A stretch of 10,704 bases of DNA from Methanosarcinaceae archaeon (GCA_020793555.1 DQIO01000302.1:1-10704), one strand, 5' to 3'; positions 1 to 8,159 are shown, counted from the first letter of the stretch. The notes: generated from the letters alone by a model not told the origin. Made by a program: numbers and translations.

Positions 1-223
1 CGTATTGGCTGCCATAAACAAAGCACTTCTAAGTTGAGGTGATCCCCTCTTGGAACTGTGCCATGTCAGATAAAGGACTGACAACTGCCTTTTCGTAAAT
101 ATTAAGAAATCGGCACATTAATATTATTTGATGAGTAACTTATAATTGATTCTAACCTATTGAATCTTAATGTTAATGTTCAGTCTCAAGTCCTTTAAGT
201 AATATACGTGTAAGGTGATCAAA
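1..223. other. Non-coding leader region, AT-rich
   Basis: I see no convincing complete gene here. Positions 2-37 read VLAAINKALLS then a stop on the + strand and could be the last residues of an upstream gene, but eleven codons cannot prove it. A near-perfect palindrome lies at 36-49 (GAGGTGATCCCCTC, one mismatched pair) and contains an archaeal Shine-Dalgarno-like GAGGTGATC that is not followed by a usable reading frame. From about 100 to 210 the sequence is AT-rich with TATA-like stretches (118-128, 140-148, 199-206), as expected for an archaeal promoter region ahead of the gene at 224. I cannot choose among these boxes. Confidence 0.5.
213..220 (+). promoter_or_regulatory. Shine-Dalgarno site of the zinc-ribbon gene
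   Basis: AGGTGATC lies three bases before the ATG at 224. It is complementary to the GATCACCT found at the 3' end of archaeal 16S rRNA. This is the strongest ribosome binding site in the window, and it is the main reason to treat the short frame that follows as a real gene. Confidence 0.75.
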
Positions 224-352
224 ATGGATGACATAAACCAATCAATGGTGTATTTCAGGTGCAATGTTTGCGATTTCGTATTTCAGGCCGACCCCAACTT
301 CATTCCTATAAAGTGCCCACAATGCGGCAGTGAAGACACAGTCCGCACGTAA
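224..352 (+). CDS. Small zinc-ribbon protein, 42 residues
   Basis: This short frame encodes a 42-residue protein with two CxxC knuckles: C13-x2-C16 in RCNVCDF and C31-x2-C34 in KCPQCGS, 14 residues apart. That is the layout of a minimal rubredoxin-like zinc ribbon, expected to bind one zinc ion. The start is fixed by the exact archaeal Shine-Dalgarno just upstream. The spacing of the knuckles, the hydrophobic residues between them (FVFQA, NFIPI) and the typical CPxCGS second knuckle all argue for a translated protein. Its stop lies 31 bases before the thymidylate kinase start on the same strand, so the two may share a transcript. Tiny zinc ribbons of this kind are common in archaea and mostly of unknown function. 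Nothing here shows whether it binds nucleic acid, protein or only metal. Confidence 0.68.
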   Translation: MDDINQSMVYFRCNVCDFVFQADPNFIPIKCPQCGSEDTVRT

Positions 353-358
353 ATATTT
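350..358 (+). promoter_or_regulatory. Possible TATA box for leaderless tmk transcript
   Basis: TAAATATTT is centred about 30 bases before the ATG at 384. That is the distance expected if transcription starts at or next to the start codon. The tmk start has no clear Shine-Dalgarno sequence, which fits a leaderless message. The box overlaps the stop codon of the preceding small gene, so the AT-rich composition could be coincidental. Read-through from the upstream gene is the alternative. Confidence 0.28.
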
Positions 359-383
359 TGAGTTTACAAAACGGTTGTACATT

Positions 384-983
384 ATGAGGGGAAAACTAAT
401 AACACTGGAAGGTATCGACGGCTCCGGCAAATCCACAGCGTTGGAGCGGTTGAAAGCGCATCCTTCCATGAGCAATGTGGTGTTTACCAGAGAACCGACA
501 ACAGACTGGATAGGTGAAGCGGTCGAGCGCGCCATACATTCCGATACAGACCACCTTGCAGAACTGTTCCTGTTCACAGCAGACCATGCCGAGCATATCT
601 CAAAGGTCATTCGTCCTGCACTTGAGAATGGAATGACTGTGATATCTGATCGGTATTCAGACAGTCGTTACGCATATCAGGGTGTAACTTTAAGTGATAA
701 ATTCGAAAACCCAATGAAGTGGATACAATCCATCCATAATGGTTGGACTGTCGTACCTGATCTTACTATTCTTTTTGATATTGACCCTGGGATCGCAGTT
801 GAGCGATGCGGCAACAGGGGTGAGCAGACAAAGTTCGAGAAGATCGGATTTTTGGAACGTGTACGCGCGAATTATCTTCGCCTTGCAAAAGAAGACCCGC
901 AGAGGTTTGTGATCGTTGATACTGACAGGTCAATTGAAGAGATCGAAGCAGATGTGATTGAATTGATCACATCATTTGTCTGA
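384..983 (+). CDS. tmk: Thymidylate kinase (dTMP kinase)
   Basis: The product phosphorylates dTMP to dTDP with ATP in the cytosol, an essential step of dTTP synthesis. From the ATG at 384 it is 199 residues, close to the usual length. It begins directly with strand one and the P-loop, LEGIDGSGKST (G10-T18). Next come the REP segment (R36-E37-P38) of the nucleotide site, the DRY motif at 89-91 followed by SRYAYQG, and a LID region around 141-152 with R141 and R145. A basic residue is missing from the P-loop while arginines sit in the LID, which resembles the bacterial-type (E. coli-like) arrangement. The C-terminal LERVRANYLRLA stretch is also typical. The frame is open upstream to a GTG at 330, but that start has no binding site, overlaps the zinc-ribbon gene and would add 18 residues not expected in the family. 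Confidence 0.93.
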   Translation: MRGKLITLEGIDGSGKSTALERLKAHPSMSNVVFTREPTTDWIGEAVERAIHSDTDHLAELFLFTADHAEHISKVIRPALENGMTVISDRYSDSRYAYQGVTLSDKFENPMKWIQSIHNGWTVVPDLTILFDIDPGIAVERCGNRGEQTKFEKIGFLERVRANYLRLAKEDPQRFVIVDTDRSIEEIEADVIELITSFV

Positions 984-1070
984 GGTTTTTCAGTTTTGTT
1001 CGATTGAATTAAACGCCGATCAAATGCATGTTTTTTGGCATCAACTTTCAGCGATGAGCCTATTTTTTAA
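984..1070 (+). terminator. T-rich termination region after tmk
   Basis: Three T-runs follow the tmk stop in the convergent gap before topA: TTTTT at 986-990, TTTTTT at 1031-1036 and TTTTTT at 1063-1068. Archaeal RNA polymerase commonly stops at such U-tracts without needing a hairpin. A weak ATGC/GCAT stem (1024-1027 with 1038-1041) flanks the second run. On the opposite strand I see no T-run that would end the topA transcript before it enters tmk. Confidence 0.42.
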
Positions 1071-1113
1071 TCGTTCAACAACTATAATCTGACTTGAGGC
1101 AATGACATTCTGT

Positions 1114-3447
1114 TTATCCCTTTCTTGAACTTTGCGCACACACCCTGTTTGCACAAAACTCACGTGCTTCCTTATCTTTATCCTGTTCTTTCACACGTAT
1201 CATTCGCCAGCCACACTTCTCGCACACCTGCTTGAGTATTGTGAGCCGTCCGTTCTGAGGTAATGACTGGCTATGCCCACAGCGTTTGGTGCATCCCAGG
1301 AAACGCGTGTTCTTTGACTTAATGTCAATCAGGAACATGTCTCCGTCACATTTCGGGCATGGCCCCACAATCTCCGGCGGGAAACATTCTTTTTCCATTT
1401 CACAGTTGAAACATGGACCTATGCCAACTGCCCAGTGGTATTTGTTCCCTACTTTTACGACCGCAGCACCGCCTTTTTTGCATTTGCGGCTTCGCAAAAT
1501 ATTAATGGCACCTGCTTTTGGCAGTGAATATGAGTTCCTACACTGCGGATATCCGGTACATCCGACAAATCGCCCTTTGTCAGTCGTGATCATATGAAGA
1601 GTCCGACCGCATTCGGAACACTCACCTATGTAGTTCTTCTTGTCAACAGCAACGGCTTCATCCTGTATTGTACCTGCAAGTTGTGATACAAGTTCATCCT
1701 TGTTTGATGACAATTGCGAGTACATTTTCTTTATCAGTACTGTTCCCTCAACAAGCGATTCTTCAAACCCTTTTTTACCATCTTCTACTTCCTGTATGAG
1801 TGCTTCAATGCGTCCGCGAATGTCTGGTTTTACAAGTATGGGGACCGAGTTGTTCAGGGCATCCATCAGCGTAAAACCTGTTTCAAGAATGGAAACTGAC
1901 TTACCTTTTGTCTCGAAATACCCGCGCTTTTTGTTTGTTGCGATGTGCGAAGGGGCGGTTGCTTTGGTGCCGATTCCGTGCTTGTCCATCAGTGTCAGGA
2001 GTTCGGCTTCGGTTAACTTTTTCGGGGGTGATGTTTTGGATTTTGTGTTCGTAATCTTCTTAACGGCTACGTTCTGCCCTTCATCCACAAGTGGCAGGAG
2101 TTTGTCATTCTTTGTTTCGAATGGATACACCCGAAGCCAGCCCGCGTCTTTTTGTACTGAACCCATTGAATCGAATATTTCATCTTCTACTGTAATTTCA
2201 AGGCGTGTTTTCTCAAACAATGCAGGTGGCATCAGGTTTGCAAGGAAATGGCGAGCTATTAGGTCGAATATTTTCCATGAATCTGATAGGTTGATCGTTT
2301 TTTCAATATCGGTCTTGGATGCATATCGTATTGGGTGGATCGGGGGGTGGTCATGTCCATCTTTTTTTCCGTTTTTGGATACGATATCCCCTGAAAGTAT
2401 GGTGAGTGCATATTCGGCATACTCTCCTTTTGTAAAACTTACAAGTATTGGTTTAAACTCGAAATCTTCGGCGTATTTATTGGTCTCTGTTCTGGGATAA
2501 CTGATGAAACCTGAAAGGTATAGTTGCTCTGCGATCTCAAGTGATTTTTCGGGACTCATTCCCAAAAACTTTGATGCGCGCTTTAGGAATTCGGTCGTAT
2601 TCAATGGATATGGCGGCGCGGTGCTTGTTTCTTTTACGCTCTTCTTTGCGATCGTTGCCACCTTGCAATCCTTGATCTTTGCAAATATGGCATCGGCTTT
2701 TTCCTGTTCTGCGATATTCCCGCCACGGTGTTGCCCTTTGAAATCTGAATCATGTGTGCTGAAAATTGCTTCGATTTTCCAGAAATCCTTTGACTTGAAA
2801 TCACGTATCATACGTTCGCGCTCATACACGAAACCACAGGTCGGGGTCTGGCATGGTCCGATCGACAACACTCCTTTGGTGCGTACCCGTTCACGCACTG
2901 ACAGTGTCACATATCTGGTAAATGCGGCACCCATTTTCAGATCAAGTATCTGGCGAGCTTCGGCTGCCATTGCCATGTTCTCATCGGGTTCGACAAGGTT
3001 ATCAAATGCCCTGTTGATCTCATTTTTGGAGAGGGATGAAAAACGTGCACGTTTTACGGGTGCTTTGGATACCTTTTCGGCAATGGATTTTGCTTCAAAA
3101 CCAATGTTTTCCCCTTCGCGGTCAAAATCGCATGCAAGGATGAGTTCATCAGCATCCTTTGCAAGATTTATTATGGCACTTCCAAATTGTGCCTTGGTTA
3201 TGTTTTTCACAGGCGGAGTATCGAGAAGGATTTTAGGGTCAACCTCACGCCAATTGTTGAATTTTTCAGGATAGTCGTATCCCATGATGTGGCCGGCAAG
3301 TCCCATTATTCGCCAGTCTTTACCGTTTCGTGTCAGGTCATATACAGCGACCCCACCAATTGATGAGCGTCTGACATTGCCGCTAGCAAGTATCTTTGCG
3401 ATCTGGGCTGCAGCTTTGTTTTTCTCTGTGAATACGACTGTGGTCAT
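1114..3447 (-). CDS. topA: DNA topoisomerase I (type IA), archaeal form with zinc-finger tail
   Basis: This type IA topoisomerase relaxes negatively supercoiled DNA by cutting one strand through a 5'-phosphotyrosine link. The 777-residue product has a TOPRIM domain with E8 (VFTEKN) and the metal-binding D107-x-D109-x-E111 (CDFDREGE), then the conserved PCQTPT segment at 198-203. The catalytic tyrosine is Y317 in GFISYPRTET. Further core motifs are HPPIHP (367-372) and GIGTKATAPSHI (491-502). The tail carries cysteine clusters: C610/C613/C630/C636, a divergent set with C656 and C679/C682, C697/C700/C719/C723, and C742/C745/C765/C770. The second cluster lacks a clean CxxC first knuckle and may not bind zinc normally. 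The ATG at 3447 starts directly in the TOPRIM strand. It has no Shine-Dalgarno, and a TATA-like box about 29 bases upstream suggests a leaderless message. No reverse gyrase helicase part is present. Confidence 0.95.
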   Translation of the reverse strand: MTTVVFTEKNKAAAQIAKILASGNVRRSSIGGVAVYDLTRNGKDWRIMGLAGHIMGYDYPEKFNNWREVDPKILLDTPPVKNITKAQFGSAIINLAKDADELILACDFDREGENIGFEAKSIAEKVSKAPVKRARFSSLSKNEINRAFDNLVEPDENMAMAAEARQILDLKMGAAFTRYVTLSVRERVRTKGVLSIGPCQTPTCGFVYERERMIRDFKSKDFWKIEAIFSTHDSDFKGQHRGGNIAEQEKADAIFAKIKDCKVATIAKKSVKETSTAPPYPLNTTEFLKRASKFLGMSPEKSLEIAEQLYLSGFISYPRTETNKYAEDFEFKPILVSFTKGEYAEYALTILSGDIVSKNGKKDGHDHPPIHPIRYASKTDIEKTINLSDSWKIFDLIARHFLANLMPPALFEKTRLEITVEDEIFDSMGSVQKDAGWLRVYPFETKNDKLLPLVDEGQNVAVKKITNTKSKTSPPKKLTEAELLTLMDKHGIGTKATAPSHIATNKKRGYFETKGKSVSILETGFTLMDALNNSVPILVKPDIRGRIEALIQEVEDGKKGFEESLVEGTVLIKKMYSQLSSNKDELVSQLAGTIQDEAVAVDKKNYIGECSECGRTLHMITTDKGRFVGCTGYPQCRNSYSLPKAGAINILRSRKCKKGGAAVVKVGNKYHWAVGIGPCFNCEMEKECFPPEIVGPCPKCDGDMFLIDIKSKNTRFLGCTKRCGHSQSLPQNGRLTILKQVCEKCGWRMIRVKEQDKDKEAREFCANRVCAQSSRKG

Positions 3448-3470
3448 GGGTTTATCTGGTACGTAGTTAT

Positions 3471-3480
3471 GATAGATAAA
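3471..3480 (-). promoter_or_regulatory. TATA-like box of topA
   Basis: On the minus strand this reads TTTATCTATC, preceded by AAACTACA. Its centre is about 29 bases before the topA ATG, so transcription would start within a few bases of the start codon. The absence of a ribosome binding site ahead of that ATG agrees with a short or missing leader. It suggests that topA has its own promoter and does not depend on the kinase genes upstream. Confidence 0.38.
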
Positions 3481-3515
3481 TGTAGTTTAACCGACGCAGA
3501 GTGGTCATTTTTTCA

Positions 3516-3547
3516 GCGTTTGATTTCATGCAACGCCAAACTTTTGG
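3516..3547 (-). terminator. Possible hairpin after the kinase operon
   Basis: The 115-base gap between the REC-PAS-GAF kinase gene and topA holds two weak inverted repeats: GCGTT/AACGC (3516-3520 with 3532-3536, 11-base loop) and CCAA/TTGG (3536-3539 with 3544-3547). Neither is followed by a T-run on the minus strand, so a role in ending transcription is only possible. Confidence 0.2.
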
Positions 3548-3562
3548 ACCCCCATCTAAATC

Positions 3563-5620
3563 TTAACTTGTTGAGCAAATTTCAGGTAGTAATATATGGA
3601 AAGTAGTCCCAACCCCTTCTTCACTTTCCACCCATATTTTCCCTTTATGCATTTCAACAATGCTTTTTGCAATATGGAGACCCAATCCGGTCCCGCCATA
3701 TCTGCGTGTTGTTGATGCATCAGCCTGATAAAATCTATCGAATAACTTTGAGATGGCATCGTTTGGAATACCTACACCGGTATCTTTTACTGTTATATGG
3801 ACATTTTCGGATTCTTTACATGCTGCTATTGTAATTTTTCCACCCGCGAGTGTGAATTTAATTGCATTATCAATAAGATTGATGATAACTTCTGTTAACT
3901 TATCTACATCTCCACTTACTTTTGGCAACTCATCCGGTATATCTGTTGTAATGGTCAACCCCTTTTTTTCAATGATCGGATGAATATTTAAAGATGCATG
4001 CTTTATGACATCAACGATCTGAATTGGAACAAGTGTTAATTCGATCTTTTTGGCTTTTTCTACAGTCAAATATATGAGTGAGTCGATCAGGTGACTCAGT
4101 TGCTCTGAATTACGGGAAACAATCCCCATTGCCTCTTTTTGCTTTTCGTTAAGCGCACCAAGTTTTTCATCGAACATCAATTCGCCATATCCTTTGATCA
4201 AAACAAGTGGTGTTTTAAGCTCATGGCTGACGTTTGAGATAAAATCATTTTTCATCTTATCAAGAGATTTGAGTTCATCGTATGCTTTCTTTGTTTCATC
4301 GAACAAACGCACATTCTCCACTGCAATTCCAACCTCATTACCTACAGATTCCAAAACACGAATATCATCATCACTTAGCTCACGATCACTTGGCAATACA
4401 AGATTAATAAAACCAATCACTTTTTCATGCGAACGTAGTGAGAAAATTATAATATTTTCGATATTGTTTTCCTTTTCGGTTTCAATTGCATATTTATTGC
4501 AAAGGAGTGGTTTTTGTGACACAATGTATCTTTTGGATTCAAGCACCGCTACAACAGACGGATCGTCAATTGGCAAACAGCGGACTTTTCCTACAAATTC
4601 AGCCGGAAGACCTTGATGTGCCCATAAAATTGCCCCGCCTGCATTCTCATCTATCAAGTATGCACTACCACATGCAACCCCGATAAAAGCAGTCATTTCC
4701 CTGAGAACTACCTGCAAAAGTTCTTTTCGATCAAATGATTCGGCAGCAATTGCCGCTACAGAGTACAAAGTTGAAAGGTCACGGTTTTTTGTAAGAATCT
4801 CATTCTCAAAATGCTTACGTTCTGTAACATCCCTAAATACCAGAACATATCCGGTATATTCTCCACTTTCTTTAATTGTAGGAGAAACAATGCCATCAAA
4901 ATAAATTGTTTTTCCTTCTTTGTTTGCCAATGTGGTTTCGAAAGTATCATGTGAAACTATTTTTAGATCAATTGTTTCATAAGGGAATATAATATGAGAT
5001 AATTTCTCACCAAGTTTGACATCAAATCCTGCGATCTCTGCAACTTTACTATTGTAGTAAGTGACATTGAATTGTGGATCAACGACAATTACACAATCGT
5101 CCATGTTACTAAGTATGGCATTAAGAAAATTCTTGATTTTCTCAAGTTCGCTAAATTTGTCCTCAAGAGTTCTAACAACTAGCTTGCTATATTTTATGAG
5201 ATATTCTTCCTCGGTTTGAACAATTGGTTCCACAGGTTTTATCAAACCGGCTTCATACTCACTGAGAACGTTCTGTATTTCACCTACCAACTCGCGAGGT
5301 TCAACAGGCTTGACTATGAAACGAGATGCACCAAGTGAGGTCGCAAGCAAATGGTCATTTTCGCTTACATAATGAGCAGTATAAAAAACAAATGGGATAT
5401 CTTTTGTTTCGGGATTCTTTTTAACCTCCCTTATAAATGTGAAACCATCCATCTCCGGCATCATTATATCTGATACTATCAGGTCAGGTTTTGACGTCTT
5501 TAAAAATTTGAGAGCCTCTTTGCCATTAATTGCCTCATCAGCCTCGTAATTATTGGCAACAAGCGTCTTCACAAGTAATTTTCTGGCGTTTATGTTGTCA
5601 TCTACTACAAGCACTTTCAC
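3563..5620 (-). CDS. Receiver-PAS-GAF sensor histidine kinase
   Basis: This soluble two-component protein of 685 residues is both a phosphate receiver and a kinase. Domain order: REC at 1-118 with acidic pair D7/D8, phosphoacceptor D51 (VSDIMMPEMDG), T81 and K104; PAS at about 160-270 ending in FRDVTERK; GAF at about 280-440; HisKA with H466 in SHELKTPL; and HATPase with N-box N585, G1 DTGVGIP (613-619), F-box LFDRFYQAD and G2 GGTGLGLH (642-649). All catalytic residues look intact. No membrane segment is seen, so its input is cytoplasmic: phosphate from another kinase at D51 and unknown ligands at PAS and GAF. The start is a GTG at 5620. It overlaps the stop of the preceding response regulator as GTGA and has AAGGGGAT shortly upstream, so translation is probably coupled. 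It is the last gene of the three-gene unit. Confidence 0.93.
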   Translation of the reverse strand: MKVLVVDDNINARKLLVKTLVANNYEADEAINGKEALKFLKTSKPDLIVSDIMMPEMDGFTFIREVKKNPETKDIPFVFYTAHYVSENDHLLATSLGASRFIVKPVEPRELVGEIQNVLSEYEAGLIKPVEPIVQTEEEYLIKYSKLVVRTLEDKFSELEKIKNFLNAILSNMDDCVIVVDPQFNVTYYNSKVAEIAGFDVKLGEKLSHIIFPYETIDLKIVSHDTFETTLANKEGKTIYFDGIVSPTIKESGEYTGYVLVFRDVTERKHFENEILTKNRDLSTLYSVAAIAAESFDRKELLQVVLREMTAFIGVACGSAYLIDENAGGAILWAHQGLPAEFVGKVRCLPIDDPSVVAVLESKRYIVSQKPLLCNKYAIETEKENNIENIIIFSLRSHEKVIGFINLVLPSDRELSDDDIRVLESVGNEVGIAVENVRLFDETKKAYDELKSLDKMKNDFISNVSHELKTPLVLIKGYGELMFDEKLGALNEKQKEAMGIVSRNSEQLSHLIDSLIYLTVEKAKKIELTLVPIQIVDVIKHASLNIHPIIEKKGLTITTDIPDELPKVSGDVDKLTEVIINLIDNAIKFTLAGGKITIAACKESENVHITVKDTGVGIPNDAISKLFDRFYQADASTTRRYGGTGLGLHIAKSIVEMHKGKIWVESEEGVGTTFHILLPEICSTS

Positions 5621-5991
5621 AATTGCATCCCCTTCACAATTTTCTCAATATCCCCCATTATCGTCAGTGGGTTGATTGGTTTTTCAAAGTAACCGTTGCA
5701 TCCTGCCTTCATGATCAACTCACGATCCCCTGCCATCGCATACGATGTGATGGCAATAATGGGAATTTTTTGCATTGATTCAATTTTGCGGATACGCCGT
5801 GTTGTTTCAAGTCCATCAATATCAGGAAGCAGGATGTCCATCAGGATCATGTCCGGTTTTTCTGTGGCGGCTTTTTCCACTCCTTCCTTTCCTGTCATGG
5901 CTCCAACGACTTCGTATCCGTGCTTGTTTAGCACCAATGTTATCAATTTCAGATTATTTGGATTATCTTCGACTACAAGAACTTTGCTCAT
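5617..5991 (-). CDS. Single-domain response regulator (receiver only)
   Basis: The 124-residue protein is one CheY/DivK-like receiver domain with nothing after it. Its acidic pocket is E8/D9, the phosphoacceptor is D52 (LMDILLPDIDG), and the conserved switch residues are T82 (AITSYAM) and K104 (FEKPIN). With no output domain it can act only as a phosphate shuttle or by binding a partner. Its position between two histidine kinases makes them the natural donor and acceptor. It is joined to both by four-base overlaps: ATGA with the membrane kinase upstream and GTGA with the REC-PAS-GAF kinase downstream. The ATG at 5991 is preceded by CAGGGGATTG, a weak Shine-Dalgarno similar to the one before the next gene. 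The SYAMAGDRE stretch resembles receivers of DivK type and those found in hybrid kinases. Confidence 0.93.
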   Translation of the reverse strand: MSKVLVVEDNPNNLKLITLVLNKHGYEVVGAMTGKEGVEKAATEKPDMILMDILLPDIDGLETTRRIRKIESMQKIPIIAITSYAMAGDRELIMKAGCNGYFEKPINPLTIMGDIEKIVKGMQL

Positions 5992-8105
5992 GATTCAATC
6001 CCCTGTGTAATAGGAATATGTAAAGTGAATGTGCTCCCTTCACCATGTTTACTTGTTACATCTATCGTACCGCCGAGTACTTCTTGTGCAAGTTTATCTG
6101 TAAGGTACAACCCAAGACCCGTACCTGATGTTATATCGGTAAGATGTGATTCCAGCCTTACAAACGCAGTAAATAGTTTTGGAATATCTTCTTCTTTTAT
6201 CCCAATCCCTGTATCAATAATTGATATGTCAATAATATCGTTAATAGTTTTCGCCTCAATTGTGATACTACCTTTCTCAGTGAACTTCATCGCATTTGAA
6301 AGGAGATTGATGATACACTGAAGCAGACGGCGACGATCAGTATCAATCGTGATGTCTGGCACATCCGCTGTTAGAGTCAGTCCTTTTTCATCAAGATCGG
6401 TCTTAATAAGAGATGATGCTTCTTTCACTACGTCTCCCAGATTGAATTGTTCGATGTATACTTCAAGTTTTCCGGCTTCGATCTTTGATATGTCAATAAC
6501 GTCATTTATGAGTGCCAGCAGGTATTTTCCTGATGTAAGAACAATCCCAAGTTGTTCTTTTTGTTCAGGATTCAAATCTCCTGACCACCCTTCAAGAAGA
6601 ACACTGGTAAAGCCTATTATGGAGTTTAGTGGAGTACGAAGTTCATGGGAGGTAGTTGCTATGAACATGGATTTCATCATGTCAAGCTCCTGCAGGCGGT
6701 TGTTTGCATGGGTGAGCTCATCTGTCATTGTGCCAAGATCTTCTACAAGACTTACCAGGGCCTGCCGGGATTCTTCACTATCAGCTGTACGTTCTTTTAT
6801 CAGTTCCTCCAGATTATCACGATATTGTTCCAACTCTTCTTCTGCCTGTTTGCGTGCTTGATCTATCTCTTTTTCTTTTGTAATGTCTCTTGCAAAGCCC
6901 ACCGTCCCCATCATATTATTGTTGTCATCCAAAAAAGGTGCTTTATATACATCGAGAGTGATGTTTTCTCCTTTAAGATTGCCGGATTCATCCCCACGCA
7001 TTGGTTTTTTTGTTTCTATGATCATTAGATCAGAATCAGTATATGTTTCCCCAAATGTATGATAGTCCGGATTTTCAGGATGACTTGCTTTTTCCCTCTT
7101 GGCAAAATATAGATCATCTTTTCCAATAGGTTCATCTGTATCTTTGGCATTAAGCAATATTTCACAACAAGACTTGTTTACAAAAATAAATCTATTTTTC
7201 AGGTCTTTTGTCCATATAAGGTCTGGTAGATTGTCACACATCAGCCGGACCATAGAATACAGGTATTTGAACTTGTTTCCAATCTCAAAATGTTTGTGCA
7301 GTAGCTTTGAAAATATCAATCCTCCTGCAAGGCAGGCAAGAATGAAAAAAGTCCTCACATAAATTACAACTGGTGGGACATTCAATGCAAGCAAATCAAT
7401 AAAAGAACTTTCGGGATAGAATATCACAGAACCGATAACACTGTCAATGACCCAGAATATAACCCCGAGCAGGAGCGAGAAGCTTATGATATAGCCAGTA
7501 TCGGTATGGCCAGGTCTCTTTTCCAATCCAAAGAACCTTCTGGTAAATTCAATGTTCAGCAGCACATCAGCCAGCAACAGTATTACATATCCGACTACAA
7601 ATTGCTTTATAACACAAAAAATGGAAAATTCCATCGTGATTATGTTGGTTGCTTCAGATGCCCAGACCCATGGAGGGGGATTAAGTGATACAGCCCATCT
7701 CGCAAGTGTAAGTAGATTTATTGTGGTGAGTATCCTGAATGGAATCTCCACAACATACATATTTTGCCACCATTTCCGGTCATCAGATTTCCTGCGCATC
7801 TCAGCAAAGAATCCATGCCATAATATCCACAATGTGAAAGGGGGTACAATAGTAAATATTGCATAACCATTACTGGGACCCCAAATCCACCATATCGACT
7901 GGCAGCCACCTGCTAAAGCTGACAGTAATCCGTATCTCCAGCCCCATGTGAGGGCTATAAGCATTGGGAACAGGAGTCCTATCAGGACTGTGGCTGTATA
8001 AGGGGGAAATGGAAAATTAATTGAATAAAAGTTTACGACAAAACCGAGTAATCCGAAGATGATTGAAACTATGATCTTGTATTTGGTATTGATCTTAAAC
8101 TCCAT
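5988..8105 (-). CDS. Membrane-bound PAS sensor histidine kinase
   Basis: From the ATG at 8105 the protein has 705 residues. The first 270 are strongly hydrophobic, with about seven or eight likely membrane spans (roughly 11-28, 37-56, 58-75, 80-100, 124-140, 163-183, 204-228, 244-268). Then follow a PAS domain (about 285-412, ending GFARDITKEKE), a long coiled coil (412-478), HisKA with H487 in SHELRTPLNS, and HATPase with N604, G1 DTGIGI (631-636) and G2 GTGLGL (661-666). The catalytic set is complete. I do not recognise the membrane module. Its GLLFPMLIALTWGWRYGLLSALAG loop-helix pattern faintly recalls multi-span sensor domains such as 5TM-Lyt, but this is a guess. An in-frame TTG at 8126 would add seven residues; the ATG is preferred because GGGAG lies four bases before it. 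It overlaps the response regulator by ATGA and leads that operon. Confidence 0.92.
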   Translation of the reverse strand: MEFKINTKYKIIVSIIFGLLGFVVNFYSINFPFPPYTATVLIGLLFPMLIALTWGWRYGLLSALAGGCQSIWWIWGPSNGYAIFTIVPPFTLWILWHGFFAEMRRKSDDRKWWQNMYVVEIPFRILTTINLLTLARWAVSLNPPPWVWASEATNIITMEFSIFCVIKQFVVGYVILLLADVLLNIEFTRRFFGLEKRPGHTDTGYIISFSLLLGVIFWVIDSVIGSVIFYPESSFIDLLALNVPPVVIYVRTFFILACLAGGLIFSKLLHKHFEIGNKFKYLYSMVRLMCDNLPDLIWTKDLKNRFIFVNKSCCEILLNAKDTDEPIGKDDLYFAKREKASHPENPDYHTFGETYTDSDLMIIETKKPMRGDESGNLKGENITLDVYKAPFLDDNNNMMGTVGFARDITKEKEIDQARKQAEEELEQYRDNLEELIKERTADSEESRQALVSLVEDLGTMTDELTHANNRLQELDMMKSMFIATTSHELRTPLNSIIGFTSVLLEGWSGDLNPEQKEQLGIVLTSGKYLLALINDVIDISKIEAGKLEVYIEQFNLGDVVKEASSLIKTDLDEKGLTLTADVPDITIDTDRRRLLQCIINLLSNAMKFTEKGSITIEAKTINDIIDISIIDTGIGIKEEDIPKLFTAFVRLESHLTDITSGTGLGLYLTDKLAQEVLGGTIDVTSKHGEGSTFTLHIPITQGIES

Positions 8106-8159
8106 AATTCTCCCATAAATTATCAACCACTATTTTATTCATCACTTCGTAACACATGG

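Noticed and set aside
148..166. GATTC/GAATC inverted repeat in the leader as a structured RNA
   Set aside because: Five-base arms in AT-rich DNA are expected by chance, and no further paired elements extend it.
330..383. Earlier GTG start for thymidylate kinase
   Set aside because: It overlaps the zinc-ribbon gene, has no ribosome binding site, and adds 18 residues before a strand-plus-P-loop that normally lies at the N-terminus.
1640..3274. Long open frames on the + strand (286 and 256 codons) opposite topA
   Set aside because: They are serine- and phenylalanine-rich mirror frames of a gene with intact catalytic motifs, and they show no recognisable domain or ribosome binding site.
8106..8126. 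TTG start seven codons upstream for the membrane kinase
   Set aside because: The ATG at 8105 has GGGAG four bases ahead of it; that binding site would lie inside the longer version.
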